A stretch of 62,559 nucleotides of DNA, from assembly GCF_003470665.1 (NCBI RefSeq), contig NZ_QRJZ01000012.1, positions 1 to 62,559 on the forward strand. The letters run 5' to 3'. The notes under the pieces are model-generated. The model had not been told where the DNA came from, searched no databases, and saw nothing but the letters and a program-made list of their open reading frames with translations. Of the stretch, positions 17,438 through 26,625 are shown piece after piece (the stretch's first letter is position 1; the number at the start of each line of letters is the position of its first letter). The DNA comes from Collinsella sp. AM17-1 (lineage in GTDB: Bacteria > Actinomycetota > Coriobacteriia > Coriobacteriales > Coriobacteriaceae). A program made the position numbers and the translations under genes.

Positions 17438-17453
17438 TCCGTCCTCTTATACC

Positions 17454-17489
17454 AAAAAGACGGCCCTCCAAACGGAGCGACCGTCTTTT
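17454..17489 (-). terminator. intrinsic terminator downstream of purH
   Basis: AAAAGACGG (17455-17463) pairs with CCGTCTTTT (17481-17489), with an inner CTCC/GGAG stem. On the minus strand the stem ends in a T-run (TCTTTTTGG). It lies between the purH 3' region and the 244-aa gene. Confidence 0.75.
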
Positions 17490-17530
17490 GCAGAGATTAT
17501 TTTGACGATATGGTCAGGCGACCGAACAGT

Positions 17531-17558
17531 TTAATGGGATAGAGAAACATCCCATTAA
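17531..17558. repeat. small perfect hairpin
   Basis: TTAATGGGAT (17531-17540) pairs perfectly with ATCCCATTAA (17549-17558), directly beside hairpin element C. No T-run follows on either strand. Confidence 0.5.
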
Positions 17559-17659
17559 GGGTTTTCCAAGTGCCCGAGATTGCCCCGAAAGAGGAGCGCC
17601 GCGTACTAAATGTACGCAAGCGACGGTTTGAGGGGCAAGGTCGGGTGCTTGGGAAAGCC
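17559..17659 (-). repeat. branched hairpin element C, after purH
   Basis: The arms 17559-17586 (GGGTTTTCCAAGTGCCCGAG...) and 17632-17659 (...CGGGTGCTTGGGAAAGCC) pair over 28 positions. Between them are CGAAAGAGGAGCG, an inner stem GCGTAC/GTACGC (17601-17606, 17612-17617), and CGACGGTTTGAG. It ends 1 nt before the purH stop codon. Closest relative is element D after hisF. Confidence 0.7.
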
Positions 17660-17660
17660 T

Positions 17661-19268
17661 CTAGTGCCTAAAATGCCTAGCTCCGGTGAAGACCATCGCA
17701 ATACCATGCTCGTTGCAGGCCTGGATGCTCTCGTCGTCGCGCTTGGAGCCGCCGGGCTGAATGATGCAGGTCACGCCGTGCGCGGCAAGCACGTCGACGT
17801 TGTCGCGGAACGGGAAGAACGCGTCGCTTGCGCAGGCAAAGCCGCCCTTCTCCACGCCCTCGCGTTCGCAGAAGTCCTCAGCACGCTCGCAGGCCAGCAA
17901 CGCGGAATCCACGCGGTTGGGCTGACCGGGGCCCATGCCAATGCCGGCCTTACCCTTGGAGACCAGGATGGCGTTGGACTTGACGCCCTTGCAGACCTTC
18001 CAGGCAAACTCGAGCTCGGCCATCTCGGCGTCGGTGGGCTTGCGGTCGGTGGGGAACGTAAAGGTCGCGGGGTCCTCGGTCACGTGGTCGACTTCCTGCA
18101 CCAGCATGCCGCCGTCGATGGAGCGCAGCTCCACATGGGCACCGTGGTCCACGCCGCCGGTAGCCAGCACGCGCAGGTTGGGGCGCTTGGCCATGCGCTC
18201 GAGCGCCTCGGCGGTATAGCTCGGGGCGATGATGACCTCGACGAACTGCTTGTTCTGGTCGGCGAAGTGCTCAACCAGCTCAAAGGGAACTTCGCGGTTG
18301 CAGGCGATGATGCCGCCGAAGGCGCTCTTGGGATCGCAGGCAAAGGCGCGATCGTAGGCGGCCGTGATGTCCTCGGCAACGGCGGAACCGCAGGGGTTCT
18401 GATGCTTGAGGATCACGCAGGCCGGCTCGTCGAACTCGCGGACCAGGTTCCAAGCGGCGTCGGCATCCAGATAGTTGTTGTAGCTGAGCGGCTTGCCCTG
18501 GATCTGCTCGGAGCCCACGAGCGGGAACTGCGAGCTCGCGGTGTTCTCGCAGCCCTCGGCAAAACGATAGACCGTGGCCTTCTGCTGTGGGTTCTCGCCA
18601 TAGCGCAGGTCGTCGACCTTTTCCAGCGAAATCTCGAGCTTGGCAGAGGTGTCCGCCACGTCGCTTGCCTGGGCGGCAAGCCAACGGGAGATAGCCGTAT
18701 CGTAGGCGGCGGTAGTCTGGTAGACCTTCACCTGCAGGCGACGACGGGTGGCAAGCGTGGTGCAGCCGCCGGTCTCGCGCATCTCGGCAAGGACAGCGTC
18801 GTAGTCGGCCGGGTCAGAGATGACGGTAACGCTCGCAGCGTTCTTAGCGGCGGAGCGCAGCATGGAGGGACCGCCAATGTCGATGTGCTCGATGGCATCC
18901 GCAAAGGTGACCTCGGGGTTGGCGACGGTCTTCTCGAACTCGTACAGGTTGACGACGACCAGGTCGATCAGCTTAATGCCGTGCTGGGCGGCCTCCTGCA
19001 TGTGCTGCTCGGAATCGCGGCGGGCCAGCAGCGCGCCGTGAACCTTGGGGTGCAGGGTCTTAACGCGGCCGTCCATCATCTCGGGATAGCCCGTGAACTC
19101 CTCGATGGGGGTTACGGGAACGCCCGCGTCCTCGATGGCACGAGCCGTGCCGCCCGTAGAGATGATCTCGACGCCAAAGTCATCGACCAGCGTCCGTGCG
19201 AAATCGACGACGCCCGTCTTATCGGTAACCGAGATCAACGCGCGCGCGATCTTCACATCAGATCCCAT
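17661..19268 (-). CDS. purH: bifunctional AICAR transformylase/IMP cyclohydrolase PurH
   Basis: 535 aa, catalysing the last two steps of de novo IMP synthesis. The IMP cyclohydrolase domain (about 1-200) begins [11 protein letters not shown] and has the [12 protein letters not shown] and [15 protein letters not shown] blocks. The transformylase domain has the catalytic KHQNPCG (Lys-His) and [11 protein letters not shown]. Length matches the family. AGGAGG lies 5 nt before the ATG. It is transcribed alone, and the 277-bp gap to the divergent GNAT gene holds its promoter, which I could not place. Confidence 0.97.
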   Translation of the reverse strand: MGSDVKIARALISVTDKTGVVDFARTLVDDFGVEIISTGGTARAIEDAGVPVTPIEEFTGYPEMMDGRVKTLHPKVHGALLARRDSEQHMQEAAQHGIKLIDLVVVNLYEFEKTVANPEVTFADAIEHIDIGGPSMLRSAAKNAASVTVISDPADYDAVLAEMRETGGCTTLATRRRLQVKVYQTTAAYDTAISRWLAAQASDVADTSAKLEISLEKVDDLRYGENPQQKATVYRFAEGCENTASSQFPLVGSEQIQGKPLSYNNYLDADAAWNLVREFDEPACVILKHQNPCGSAVAEDITAAYDRAFACDPKSAFGGIIACNREVPFELVEHFADQNKQFVEVIIAPSYTAEALERMAKRPNLRVLATGGVDHGAHVELRSIDGGMLVQEVDHVTEDPATFTFPTDRKPTDAEMAELEFAWKVCKGVKSNAILVSKGKAGIGMGPGQPNRVDSALLACERAEDFCEREGVEKGGFACASDAFFPFRDNVDVLAAHGVTCIIQPGGSKRDDESIQACNEHGIAMVFTGARHFRH

Positions 19269-19545
19269 GCAGTCCTCCTGTCTGGTACGCCGCCGTGCTC
19301 TGTGAGTCGGTGATACGTCGATCTGCAGCGCTCGCGCAGCGGCATTGAAAATACTGATTCAATGTAGCGCATCGAGCGCATCGATGCACCCCGCAACGGG
19401 CGCATGTGCAGAAAAAGTTTGCGAGCAGAGGGGATGGGCACGGCACCGGGCACGGTGAGTTCATGGAACACAGGGGCACCATAATTAGATGCCAATAGCG
19501 TGGTAGAACTGTGCTCGATATGCATCCGCAAAAGAAAGAGGCACC

Positions 19546-20187
19546 ATGGTCTCGCGGGTTCTCTACCGACCGTTTGATACCGAAGACTTCGACGCCATCG
19601 CGCTGATTCTGCAGCAGCTTTGGCATAACAATTCGGATAACGATGAGTACAACCGCCTTGAGGCCGCATGCGACCTCGCCTATTGCCTTTCGTCCTCGAC
19701 GTTTTCGCAGGTTGCGGTAATTGACGGCGAGGCGCGCGGCATTGCGCTTGCACGCGCAGGACAGAGCCCCGGCGTCACTATCAACGAGCATTGGATGGAT
19801 ACCGAACGCGCGTTGCTGTCGCAGATGCGCGAACTGGAGCCCGATGCCTGCGCCGAGTATCTCTCGTTTGTGCGCGCAACCATCCGAACCAACAACCGCC
19901 TGCTCGAGAGCAGCCCATTGCCGCACGACAACGAAGTCACGCTGCTCGCCGTCGATCCCGATGTCCATGGCCTGGGCGTTGGCTCGGTGTTGCTCGATGC
20001 CGCTGTCTCGTACCTTTCCTCGCGCGGGGCGACAAGGGCGCACCTGTACACCGACTCCAACTGCTCGTGGAAGTTCTACGAGCTGCACGGCTTTAAGCGC
20101 ACGGCCACGCACCGCGCCAACCGCGAAGAGCGTCGTCACGACATGCCGCGTGAAAGCTTTCTCTACGAACTCGATCTAACAGCCTAA
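19546..20187 (+). CDS. GNAT-family N-acetyltransferase
   Basis: 213 aa with a C-terminal GNAT fold: the acetyl-CoA site DPDVHGLGVGSVLLDAAV (a Q/RxxGxG/A-like loop) and HLYTDSNCSWKFYELHGFK near the end. The first 90 residues carry an extra helical segment. The acceptor substrate is unknown. AGAGG precedes the ATG. Downstream are two repeats (20197-20244 and 20251-20286). Confidence 0.88.
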   Translation: MVSRVLYRPFDTEDFDAIALILQQLWHNNSDNDEYNRLEAACDLAYCLSSSTFSQVAVIDGEARGIALARAGQSPGVTINEHWMDTERALLSQMRELEPDACAEYLSFVRATIRTNNRLLESSPLPHDNEVTLLAVDPDVHGLGVGSVLLDAAVSYLSSRGATRAHLYTDSNCSWKFYELHGFKRTATHRANREERRHDMPRESFLYELDLTA

Positions 20188-20196
20188 ACCTGGCAG

Positions 20197-20244
20197 CTAG
20201 GGACGTTCCTTTTGTGCCGGCACCCCGGGACACTCCTTGGCAGC
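20197..20244 (+). repeat. 48-bp dispersed repeat, copy 1
   Basis: Shares the pattern GGGACGTTCCTT, a 5-7 nt gap, GCCGGCA, a short gap, GGGACACTCCTTGGCA with 22444-22493. Both copies are on the plus strand and bracket the DUF2207 gene. Confidence 0.6.
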
Positions 20245-20250
20245 AACCGC

Positions 20251-20286
20251 ACCTAGTCGTTGGGAACGTTCTTAAATGACTAGTTG
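20251..20286 (-). repeat. dispersed palindromic repeat, copy 1
   Basis: CTAGTCGTTGGGAACGTTCT followed by TAAATGACTAG. It reads as the reverse complement of the element at 40651-40685 with few differences. The ends CTAGTC/GACTAG are complementary. Confidence 0.5.
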
Positions 20287-20314
20287 CTGGGGACAGTCTT
20301 CGTAGGTAGCGCGT

Positions 20315-20362
20315 AAAAAGGGGATGGGCTTTCCCCGACGGCTGTCGAGAAAAGCCCATCCC
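20315..20362 (-). terminator. intrinsic terminator after the DUF2207 gene
   Basis: GGGATGGGCTTT (20321-20332) pairs with AAAGCCCATCCC (20351-20362). On the minus strand the stem is followed by CCTTTTTAC, a good T-run, 15 nt after the stop codon. Confidence 0.8.
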
Positions 20363-20376
20363 ATAATTTACGACCG

Positions 20377-22323
20377 TTAGAACGTTCCGCCGCCGCCTCC
20401 GCCGACGCCGCCACCGCCGCCACCGGAAAAGCCGCCGCCGCTGCCGCCGCTCGAGCTATCGGAACTCGAAGCCAGCTCGCGGATGGTCTCGTGATACACA
20501 TCGTTGAACGAATCGAGCGGAGACTCGTTGCCGTAGTGATGGTAATACCACCAGTAGCAGGGGTAGTTGTCGTAGAAATCGTCGCTGTTGCGCAGATCCG
20601 CAGGCACGGCCTCGGCCAGCTGTCGCAGCACTTCTTTCGAAACGCCCAGGGCAACGCCCATCACCAGCAGTTTGTTCCACAAGATCAGGTCGCTGGGGAT
20701 AGCCTCCTTCAGGCGCGTAAAGTCCTCGAGCCAATGCTTGAGCGCCTTGCAGCGAGCCGCCACCTCGGCGCCCTCCGGCGTGTAACGGCGGAAGGTGCAG
20801 CTCAGGACAAAGCCCACGATCGTAACGGGGATCGAGATCATAGCGGCACCGACGTTGGCATCCGCAAAGTCGGTATAGAACAGAGAGCCCAGAATGCCAA
20901 AGACAATGATGATGCCGAGAACCAGGCCGGCCACCATCGCGATAGTGCCATCCGATGCAATAAGCTCGCGCGCCTCCAGCTTGCCCTTAACTGTGCTCTG
21001 ATAGTCCTCGAGCTTGTCGCCAACAGATGTGGTGCGCTCGCTAGCGTACTCCTCCAACTCGCTAAACGTGCGCGAACGGACTCCGTCCTTATCGGGCTTA
21101 ACGCCAGCAAAGAAGACCTTGAGCACGTCGCGATCGATGCCGTCCTTCTTGGCAGCCTTCCAGGCCTCGTCGGTCACTGTGATGCGATACGTCTGCTCCT
21201 CTTTTTCGCGACGGAGCAGACCCTTCTTCTTGGTCTCGGTCGCTTCTTCCAGCTTGATCACGCGGTCGTCGGTGAGCTTCATAAGTGTGGCGATATATGC
21301 CTGATCGGGCACGTCGTTCCAGCTCATGAGAGCTGCAAGCACCGCGGGATGGTCGGCCGAGGGCACATCGCGGAAGTACTCGTCCTGGAAGAGTGGCTTG
21401 GGCTTGGGCCTGCGCAGCTTAAGCATCACGATCACACCGGTATAGGCAACCGCCACGACAACACACACCACGGCAATCGCGCCGGCAACCGCACGCGCGT
21501 GCTCACGGCGAGCGTTGGCCTCGTCGGCCCATTCCTTCTCTTCGCTCAGAATCGTCGACATGCGCTCTTCGCTCGAGGCGGCGAGCTGCGGCACCCAGTC
21601 GTTGGGGAAGGCGATGCGTGCCTCGGCGAATTCTCCCTCATGCACGCAGGGAATGGTATAGGTGACCATGGGCTCGTCCGCATCGAGTGACACGTCGCCC
21701 GTCAGCGGGCCGTGGCCCCATGCGCGGAAGTTATCGCCCTTGACGGCGGCCGTCCCGGCAGCGGCATTTGCAAAGTAGACTTCCATCTCGACGTCATCGG
21801 AGTCCGCAGACCAGCCGTCACCCACAAATTTCCAGTAGAGCTCGGCGGTATCGGCCCAGTTCATAACCGCACCGGTCATGGAATAACTCACGTAGTAGAT
21901 TGCGCTGTCGCCGCTCTCGTGAGGGCTGAACACCTTAATCTTTACGCCGTCGTCGGACTGTTCCACCGTGTAAACGCCGTCGTCGCCTTTGTTTGCGCTG
22001 TCGACCTTGTTAAACGCAGTGTCGTCTTCCTCGACGCTTAGCACATTGACGACCACCGAGCCGCCTTGCTGGTTAGAGCCTGTATTGATATCCCAATACA
22101 CGCCGTTGATGTCGTCGTCGAAATCGAACTGGCGTCCCTCGACAACGGTCAGCGATCCATCGGCCTCGACCGTGGCACTGATGTAGGTTTGGGTCATGGA
22201 ATACCCGTCGGCACGTGCAACGGCGGGTAGCAGCAGCAGCGCGCACGCGACGAGCGCGCAAATGTAAGCAAATCGCGCAAACGGGCAGCGCTGCCGACAG
22301 GTCTTGGCAACGGGGGCGTTCAT
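20377..22323 (-). CDS. DUF2207 domain-containing membrane protein
   Basis: 648 aa. A signal peptide (about 1-38, ending AVARA) leads into an extracellular DUF2207 domain (TQTYISATVEADGSLTVVEG...). One membrane helix follows (about 290-315), then a cytoplasmic region, two more hydrophobic segments (about 480-530), and a C-terminal Ser/Gly tail (GGGFSGGGGGG...). This layout is typical of YciQ-like DUF2207 proteins, whose function is unknown. The start at 22323 is preceded by AAAGGATG; an ATG 12 codons upstream is less likely. Confidence 0.87.
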   Translation of the reverse strand: MNAPVAKTCRQRCPFARFAYICALVACALLLLPAVARADGYSMTQTYISATVEADGSLTVVEGRQFDFDDDINGVYWDINTGSNQQGGSVVVNVLSVEEDDTAFNKVDSANKGDDGVYTVEQSDDGVKIKVFSPHESGDSAIYYVSYSMTGAVMNWADTAELYWKFVGDGWSADSDDVEMEVYFANAAAGTAAVKGDNFRAWGHGPLTGDVSLDADEPMVTYTIPCVHEGEFAEARIAFPNDWVPQLAASSEERMSTILSEEKEWADEANARREHARAVAGAIAVVCVVVAVAYTGVIVMLKLRRPKPKPLFQDEYFRDVPSADHPAVLAALMSWNDVPDQAYIATLMKLTDDRVIKLEEATETKKKGLLRREKEEQTYRITVTDEAWKAAKKDGIDRDVLKVFFAGVKPDKDGVRSRTFSELEEYASERTTSVGDKLEDYQSTVKGKLEARELIASDGTIAMVAGLVLGIIIVFGILGSLFYTDFADANVGAAMISIPVTIVGFVLSCTFRRYTPEGAEVAARCKALKHWLEDFTRLKEAIPSDLILWNKLLVMGVALGVSKEVLRQLAEAVPADLRNSDDFYDNYPCYWWYYHHYGNESPLDSFNDVYHETIRELASSSDSSSGGSGGGFSGGGGGGVGGGGGGTF

Positions 22324-22443
22324 AGGCACATCCTTTGTCTGTGATACCAGTAGCGTCATTGTCCCACGTTTGCGGGTTCATGTGACGAACATCTAGGTCA
22401 GCGGAGTATTAAACGGGACGAAAGTCACGCCCGCGACCGGCAC

Positions 22444-22493
22444 CTGGGGACGTTCCTTATCTGCCGGCAATCTGGGACACTCCTTGGCATAGC
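22444..22493 (+). repeat. dispersed repeat, copy 2
   Basis: Same pattern as 20197-20244: GGGGACGTTCCTT, TGCCGGCA, GGGACACTCCTTGGCA, same strand. Confidence 0.6.
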
Positions 22494-22659
22494 CCGCTCC
22501 GGCATAGATACCACTTCATAGCTCCGTCACAGGTGTAGCGGCTTTGTGTGGGCGCGGCGTGAGCCGATTAAGCCGGCGAGCGAGGGGCATAAAGCAGTTG
22601 AGCGAAAACGGTTTGCCCCTTTGCCGTTCGCTTGAGGATCATGTCCCCCTTTTCCGCGG

Positions 22660-22697
22660 AAACCCCGGCAGTTGCGAAGAGCTGCCGGGGTTTCTGT
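22660..22697. terminator. strong 12-bp hairpin with T-rich flank
   Basis: AAACCCCGGCAG (22660-22671) pairs with CTGCCGGGGTTT (22682-22693), followed by CTGTCGTTT. It has terminator form for a plus-strand transcript, but no plus-strand gene ends just upstream, so it may close an unrecognised small RNA. Confidence 0.5.
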
Positions 22698-22837
22698 CGT
22701 TTGAGGGGTTGAAGGGGCTGAGCTTGGGGCGGTAATCGAGGTGTTCAGTCGGTGCCCGCCGCGCACAACACGCAGCCTCGGCAACTCGCGAGCATCGACG
22801 ACGCCCCCTCACCTCACCCCGCGCTATACTCGTCCGC

Positions 22838-23857
22838 ATGGATATCAACGCATGCAACATAGCAACACCCGCCGTGGCCATGTCGACGGCGCCCAACAGC
22901 AAGCTCGCCCCCGCCCTCGCGCCGGTCGTGGGCCGCTTTGCCCCGTCGCCCTCGGGCCGCATGCACCTGGGCAACGTGTTCAGCTGCCTGTGCGCGTGGC
23001 TTTCGGCCCGCAGCCAGGGCGGCAGCATCGTGTTACGCATTGAGGACCTGGACGATCGCTGCAAGCGCCCCGAACTTGCCGCTCAATTGATTGACGACCT
23101 GGCCTGGCTGGGGCTGGAGTGGGACGAAGGCCCCTACTATCAGCACGACCGCCTAGACCTGTACGAGAGCGCCTTGCGCCGGCTGAAAGACGCCGGCCTC
23201 ACCTATCCCTGCTTTTGCACACGCGCCGAGCTCCACGCCGCGAGTGCACCGCACGCGAGCGACGGCACGCCCATCTACCGTGGCGCCTGCCGAAGTCTTT
23301 CGGCCGAGGAGGTGGCCCGCCGCAGCGCCCTGCGCGCCCCGGCCACACGTCTGCGCGTGCCCACCGTCGACGACCTCGCAGACGACGTGATCGAATTTGT
23401 GGATCGCACGTACGGCGCCCAATGCGAGGCGCTCGCCACCGAGTGCGGCGACTTTTTGGTCCGCCGCAGCGACGGCGTATTTGCCTATCAGCTAGCCGTG
23501 GTGGTCGACGACGCCGCCATGGGCGTCACCGAGGTCGTGCGCGGATGCGACCTGCTGGGGTCCACGCCGCGCCAGATCCATCTGCAGCACCTGTTGGGAC
23601 TGCCCACGCCGCACTACGCACATATTCCGCTGCTCATGGCACCGGACGGCCGCCGCCTTTCCAAACGAGACCGCGATCTGGACCTGGGCGAACTCCGCGC
23701 CCGCTTTGGCACGCCCGAAGCGCTGCTGGGCTGGCTCGCCGGGCAAACGGGCATCGCGCCGGACACCACGCCGCGCTCTGCCGAGCGGCTGGTCGAGCAC
23801 TTTAGCTGGGACGTCATCCGCGCGCACCGAGAGAACATCACTGTAACGGCCGAGTAG
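22838..23857 (+). CDS. gluQ: glutamyl-Q tRNA(Asp) synthetase
   Basis: 339 aa, the catalytic core of a glutamyl-tRNA synthetase without an anticodon-binding domain; the family puts glutamate on queuosine-34 of tRNA-Asp. The HIGH-type motif is in RFAPSPSGRMHLGN, the KMSKS-type motif is SKRD (RRLSKRDRDLD), and the zinc region CFCTRAEL with a second cysteine (GAC) is present. The first 25 residues are unconserved-looking, and an ATG at 22880 is an alternative start. Confidence 0.9.
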   Translation: MDINACNIATPAVAMSTAPNSKLAPALAPVVGRFAPSPSGRMHLGNVFSCLCAWLSARSQGGSIVLRIEDLDDRCKRPELAAQLIDDLAWLGLEWDEGPYYQHDRLDLYESALRRLKDAGLTYPCFCTRAELHAASAPHASDGTPIYRGACRSLSAEEVARRSALRAPATRLRVPTVDDLADDVIEFVDRTYGAQCEALATECGDFLVRRSDGVFAYQLAVVVDDAAMGVTEVVRGCDLLGSTPRQIHLQHLLGLPTPHYAHIPLLMAPDGRRLSKRDRDLDLGELRARFGTPEALLGWLAGQTGIAPDTTPRSAERLVEHFSWDVIRAHRENITVTAE

Positions 23858-23874
23858 CCAAATACACCCCACCC

Positions 23875-24600
23875 CTACGCAACATCCCAAGGCTGGAGTT
23901 CGTCGCCCAGGCGAACGATGCAGTCGTAGAGCACGGTATGGCGCTCGGCCGGGTTGGCATCACGATGAAAATGCCCGTAGTACCAGCGCTTGTAGTCCAA
24001 GCGATCTTCCAGCTCATCGAAAAACGCCGTAAGCCGATCAACGGCGGGGCAATTCCAGCCGGGCGCCGGATAAAGCGTGGGCGAAAGCATGCGCGTAGGG
24101 CAGGTGTGGGTGATCACGTAGTCGACCTTCCAGCCCACGCTGTCGAGCTTTGTCCGCGCCTCCTCAAAGTTGCGCTCGTCCGGCAACTCCTGCGGCCACC
24201 AGCTGGAATACGGAATGCGGTATTCCTTGTCCACGCTCGTGGCGCCGCCCATGGTAAAGACCGTTGAGCCGTCGAGTTCAAAAACCTCGCCGCGCGTCAG
24301 GCGCCGTATGGGCGAGGTGTCCGACAGGCGCTGTGTCAGTCCGCCGTGCCACAACTCCATGGGTCGCTCCGCCCAGTGGTCGAAACGTTCGTGGTTGCCG
24401 TCGACGAACAGCACGGTATAGGGGCGCGACTCCAGCCAAGCGATGTCGGCGCACTCCTCGGCAGAGAAATCCCACGGAAAGCCAAAGTCGCCGGCAATGA
24501 TGAGATGGTCGTCGCTCGTCAGGCTTTCCCCAAGATCCCAATCGCGCAGCTTTTGCATGTCAGCGCCGCCATGGACGTCGCCCGTCACATAGACCGTCAT
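23875..24600 (-). CDS. metallophosphoesterase (calcineurin-like)
   Basis: 241 aa. The five metal-binding blocks are visible: TGDVHG, GDFGFPW, GNHE (DGNHERF), the ITHTCP histidines, and YGHFHRD. It is probably a soluble phosphoesterase; the substrate is unknown. The start at 24600 follows AGGGAAGCGG. It converges on gluQ with a 17-bp gap. Confidence 0.88.
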   Translation of the reverse strand: MTVYVTGDVHGGADMQKLRDWDLGESLTSDDHLIIAGDFGFPWDFSAEECADIAWLESRPYTVLFVDGNHERFDHWAERPMELWHGGLTQRLSDTSPIRRLTRGEVFELDGSTVFTMGGATSVDKEYRIPYSSWWPQELPDERNFEEARTKLDSVGWKVDYVITHTCPTRMLSPTLYPAPGWNCPAVDRLTAFFDELEDRLDYKRWYYGHFHRDANPAERHTVLYDCIVRLGDELQPWDVA

Positions 24601-24685
24601 CGGATCACCGCTTCCCTGTAAGTCGCTAGCCCACATTCTGCACGATCACTAAGTCAACCGTTCCAGCCCTTCCATCCTTTGGGAC

Positions 24686-24925
24686 CTACCCCTCGCTCTT
24701 CCATCCAAACGGGTCAAACACCCAAAAGATCAGATCGAGCACGCCGCCGGTCATCATGGCGCCGGCAAGGGCCATGCAAACGTGCAGAGAGCTGGCACTT
24801 CGAAGCACGTCGAATGGCCCCCGAACAGCCAGCAGCGCGACCGCTGCGCCGGCTACGCACAGCGCAAGGCACGGTCCTGCGTCCTTAACGCACTTCTTTG
24901 CGAGATGCTTTGCGTTGTCGCCCAT
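24686..24925 (-). CDS. small membrane protein of unknown function
   Basis: 79 aa with two hydrophobic segments (about 17-32 and 42-70) and a short charged C terminus. No family recognised. The start at 24925 is chosen for AAGGAG 10 nt upstream; a longer frame to 25075 looks non-coding. Confidence 0.6.
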   Translation of the reverse strand: MGDNAKHLAKKCVKDAGPCLALCVAGAAVALLAVRGPFDVLRSASSLHVCMALAGAMMTGGVLDLIFWVFDPFGWKSEG

Positions 24926-25278
24926 CGATATCGAACTCCTTAGAGGGTCGTTGTTCAGATGCATGCCGCCGTGGCAGAACGAAGCGGCAGAGTAAGTGTC
25001 ACATGCCGTGCAGACATCAATGGAGAAACCGCCTGCTCGACCAACCCTTGACGCCGTTTTGTACCGGCACCCCATCTCCCGCTATCGAGGTCTAATACTT
25101 TTCCCACTGCCACCCAAAAACTCATCCAACATTAATCTTGGCTCAAGAATCGCTTAATCTATAACCTGCACTATAGAGTTCGACCAAGGGCGGGGCGGCG
25201 CAACGCAAACCGCCGAACGCAACGCTCGCGCCCGAGCAAATTGCCCGGCGTCGCGCCCATCGAACGAAAGGACAGGTC
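24926..25278. other. 353-bp intergenic region with the DUF4342 promoter
   Basis: No gene seen. The right half is AT-rich and holds a sigma-70-like promoter at 25138-25165. The left half contains the leader of the small membrane gene. Confidence 0.5.
25138..25165 (+). promoter_or_regulatory. sigma-70-type promoter for the DUF4342 operon
   Basis: TTGGCT (25138-25143), 16-nt spacer, TATAAC (25160-25165), in the AT-rich stretch 113 nt before the DUF4342 start. No other good match lies nearby. Confidence 0.5.
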
Positions 25279-25821
25279 ATGGACGACCTCGAAAAAGTTG
25301 AAACCATCCGCACCAAGTGCAACGTGAGTTACACCGATGCCAAGGCGGCGCTCGACGCTGCCGACGGCAACGTTTTGGATGCCATCATTTGGCTCGAGTC
25401 GCAGGGCAAGACCCAGACCACGTCGGCGCATGCCGCCACCGAGTCCGCGCCAGTCGATGAGCCCTCTGCCGAGATGGTCGCCGCGCAGGCAGCCTACGAA
25501 AAGTCGAGCGAAAAGACCGACTTCTCCAAGAAGATGGACAGCGTGTGGGAGTACCTCAAAAAGCTCTTCCGCCTGAGTCTGGACACCAAGTTTATCGCCA
25601 CGCGCCGCGATGCGATCATCCTCAACATCCCCATCCTGATTCCCATCGTCGCGCTGTTTGCCTGGGGCGCTACGATTTGGCTGATGCTGATTGGCCTGTT
25701 CTTTGGCATGCGCTACCGCATCGACAGCGACGGCGACGTGCCCGGCAGCATCAACAACCTTATGGATAGCGCTGCTAACGCCGCGGATGACATCAAGCAA
25801 AATCTGAACGACGACAAGTAG
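25279..25821 (+). CDS. DUF4342 domain protein with UBA-like N terminus
   Basis: 180 aa. The N-terminal 45 residues form a UBA/NAC-like three-helix module (IRTKCNVSYTDAKAALDAADGNVLDAIIWLE). A DUF4342 region follows (about 85-160) with one hydrophobic hairpin (IILNIPILIPIVALFAWGA...), then a charged tail. It is probably membrane-attached; its function is unknown. AAAGGACAGG precedes the ATG. It is 18 nt upstream of a two-component system and likely co-transcribed, which suggests envelope stress. Confidence 0.85.
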   Translation: MDDLEKVETIRTKCNVSYTDAKAALDAADGNVLDAIIWLESQGKTQTTSAHAATESAPVDEPSAEMVAAQAAYEKSSEKTDFSKKMDSVWEYLKKLFRLSLDTKFIATRRDAIILNIPILIPIVALFAWGATIWLMLIGLFFGMRYRIDSDGDVPGSINNLMDSAANAADDIKQNLNDDK

Positions 25822-25839
25822 TCGCAGACGGGGGCACGC

Positions 25840-26625
25840 ATGGCACGGATTCTGATCGTAGAGGACGAGGAGAAAATCGCCCGCTTTGTGACGCTCGAGC
25901 TGGAGCACGAAGGCTACCAGGTGGAGCACGCCGCCGACGGTCGCACCGCCGTGAACCTGGCGCTGGAGCGCGACTACGATCTGATTCTGCTCGATGTGCT
26001 GTTGCCGCAGCTCAACGGTATGGAGGTCCTGCGGCGTGTCCGCAAGCACAAGGATGTGCCGGTGATTATGGTCACCGCGCGCGATGCCGTGATGGACAAG
26101 GTGGCCGGGCTCGATGCCGGCGCCGACGATTACCTGACCAAGCCATTTGCGATTGAGGAGCTGTTCGCACGGATCCGCGTGGCGCTGAAGCGCTCGGAGG
26201 CCGTGCGGGCGGCTTCGGGCATTGGAGGCGCCGGTACTGGGGCGGGCGCGGCAGGCGGCGCGGGCGCCGGTATCGCCACAATGCCCCCGGCAACCGACAC
26301 GGCCCAGACCGCTGCCACGCCCTCCCACGCCGCGCTTACCGTTGACTCGGTTGCGCTCGACCCCGACCGCCGCGAAGTCACGGTCGGTGGCTCGCCCATC
26401 GCGCTCACGGCCCGCGAGTTCGACGTCCTCGCCCTGCTTATGACGCATGCCGAAACCGTGCTCACGCGCGAGCGCATCGCGCACGAGGCGCTGGGCTACG
26501 AATACGTGGGCGACACCAACAACGTCGACGTGCACATCGCGCACCTGCGCGCCAAGATCGAAGACGCCGGCGGTGCCCGCATCATCCAAACCGTGCGCGG
26601 GGTGGGCTATGTCTGCCGTGCGTAA
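25840..26625 (+). CDS. OmpR-family response regulator
   Basis: 261 aa. The receiver has EDEE at 8-11, Asp52 (LILLDVLLP) and Lys in YLTKPFAIEEL. The C-terminal winged helix has LTAREFDVLALLM and NNVDVHIAHLRAK. The interdomain linker is unusually long (about 40 residues) and made of Gly, Ala, Thr and Pro (GGAGTGAGAAGGAGAG...). It overlaps the kinase gene by 17 nt. Confidence 0.94.
   Translation: MARILIVEDEEKIARFVTLELEHEGYQVEHAADGRTAVNLALERDYDLILLDVLLPQLNGMEVLRRVRKHKDVPVIMVTARDAVMDKVAGLDAGADDYLTKPFAIEELFARIRVALKRSEAVRAASGIGGAGTGAGAAGGAGAGIATMPPATDTAQTAATPSHAALTVDSVALDPDRREVTVGGSPIALTAREFDVLALLMTHAETVLTRERIAHEALGYEYVGDTNNVDVHIAHLRAKIEDAGGARIIQTVRGVGYVCRA

Larger units (their letters stand above)
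22324..22837. other. 514-bp intergenic region, repeats and hairpins only
   Basis: Between divergent DUF2207 and gluQ genes. It holds the second copy of the GGGACGTTCCTT repeat (22444-22493), an AGCGAA-ACGG / CCGTTCGCT stem near 22598-22632, and a strong hairpin at 22660-22693. I saw no convincing ORF, tRNA or known small RNA. Confidence 0.5.

Noticed and set aside
22324..22837. SRP RNA, tmRNA or 6S RNA in the gap before gluQ
   Set aside because: The conserved core motifs of these RNAs were not seen.
26447..26608. N-terminal extension of the histidine kinase frame
   Set aside because: It is an off-frame reading of the response regulator C terminus.
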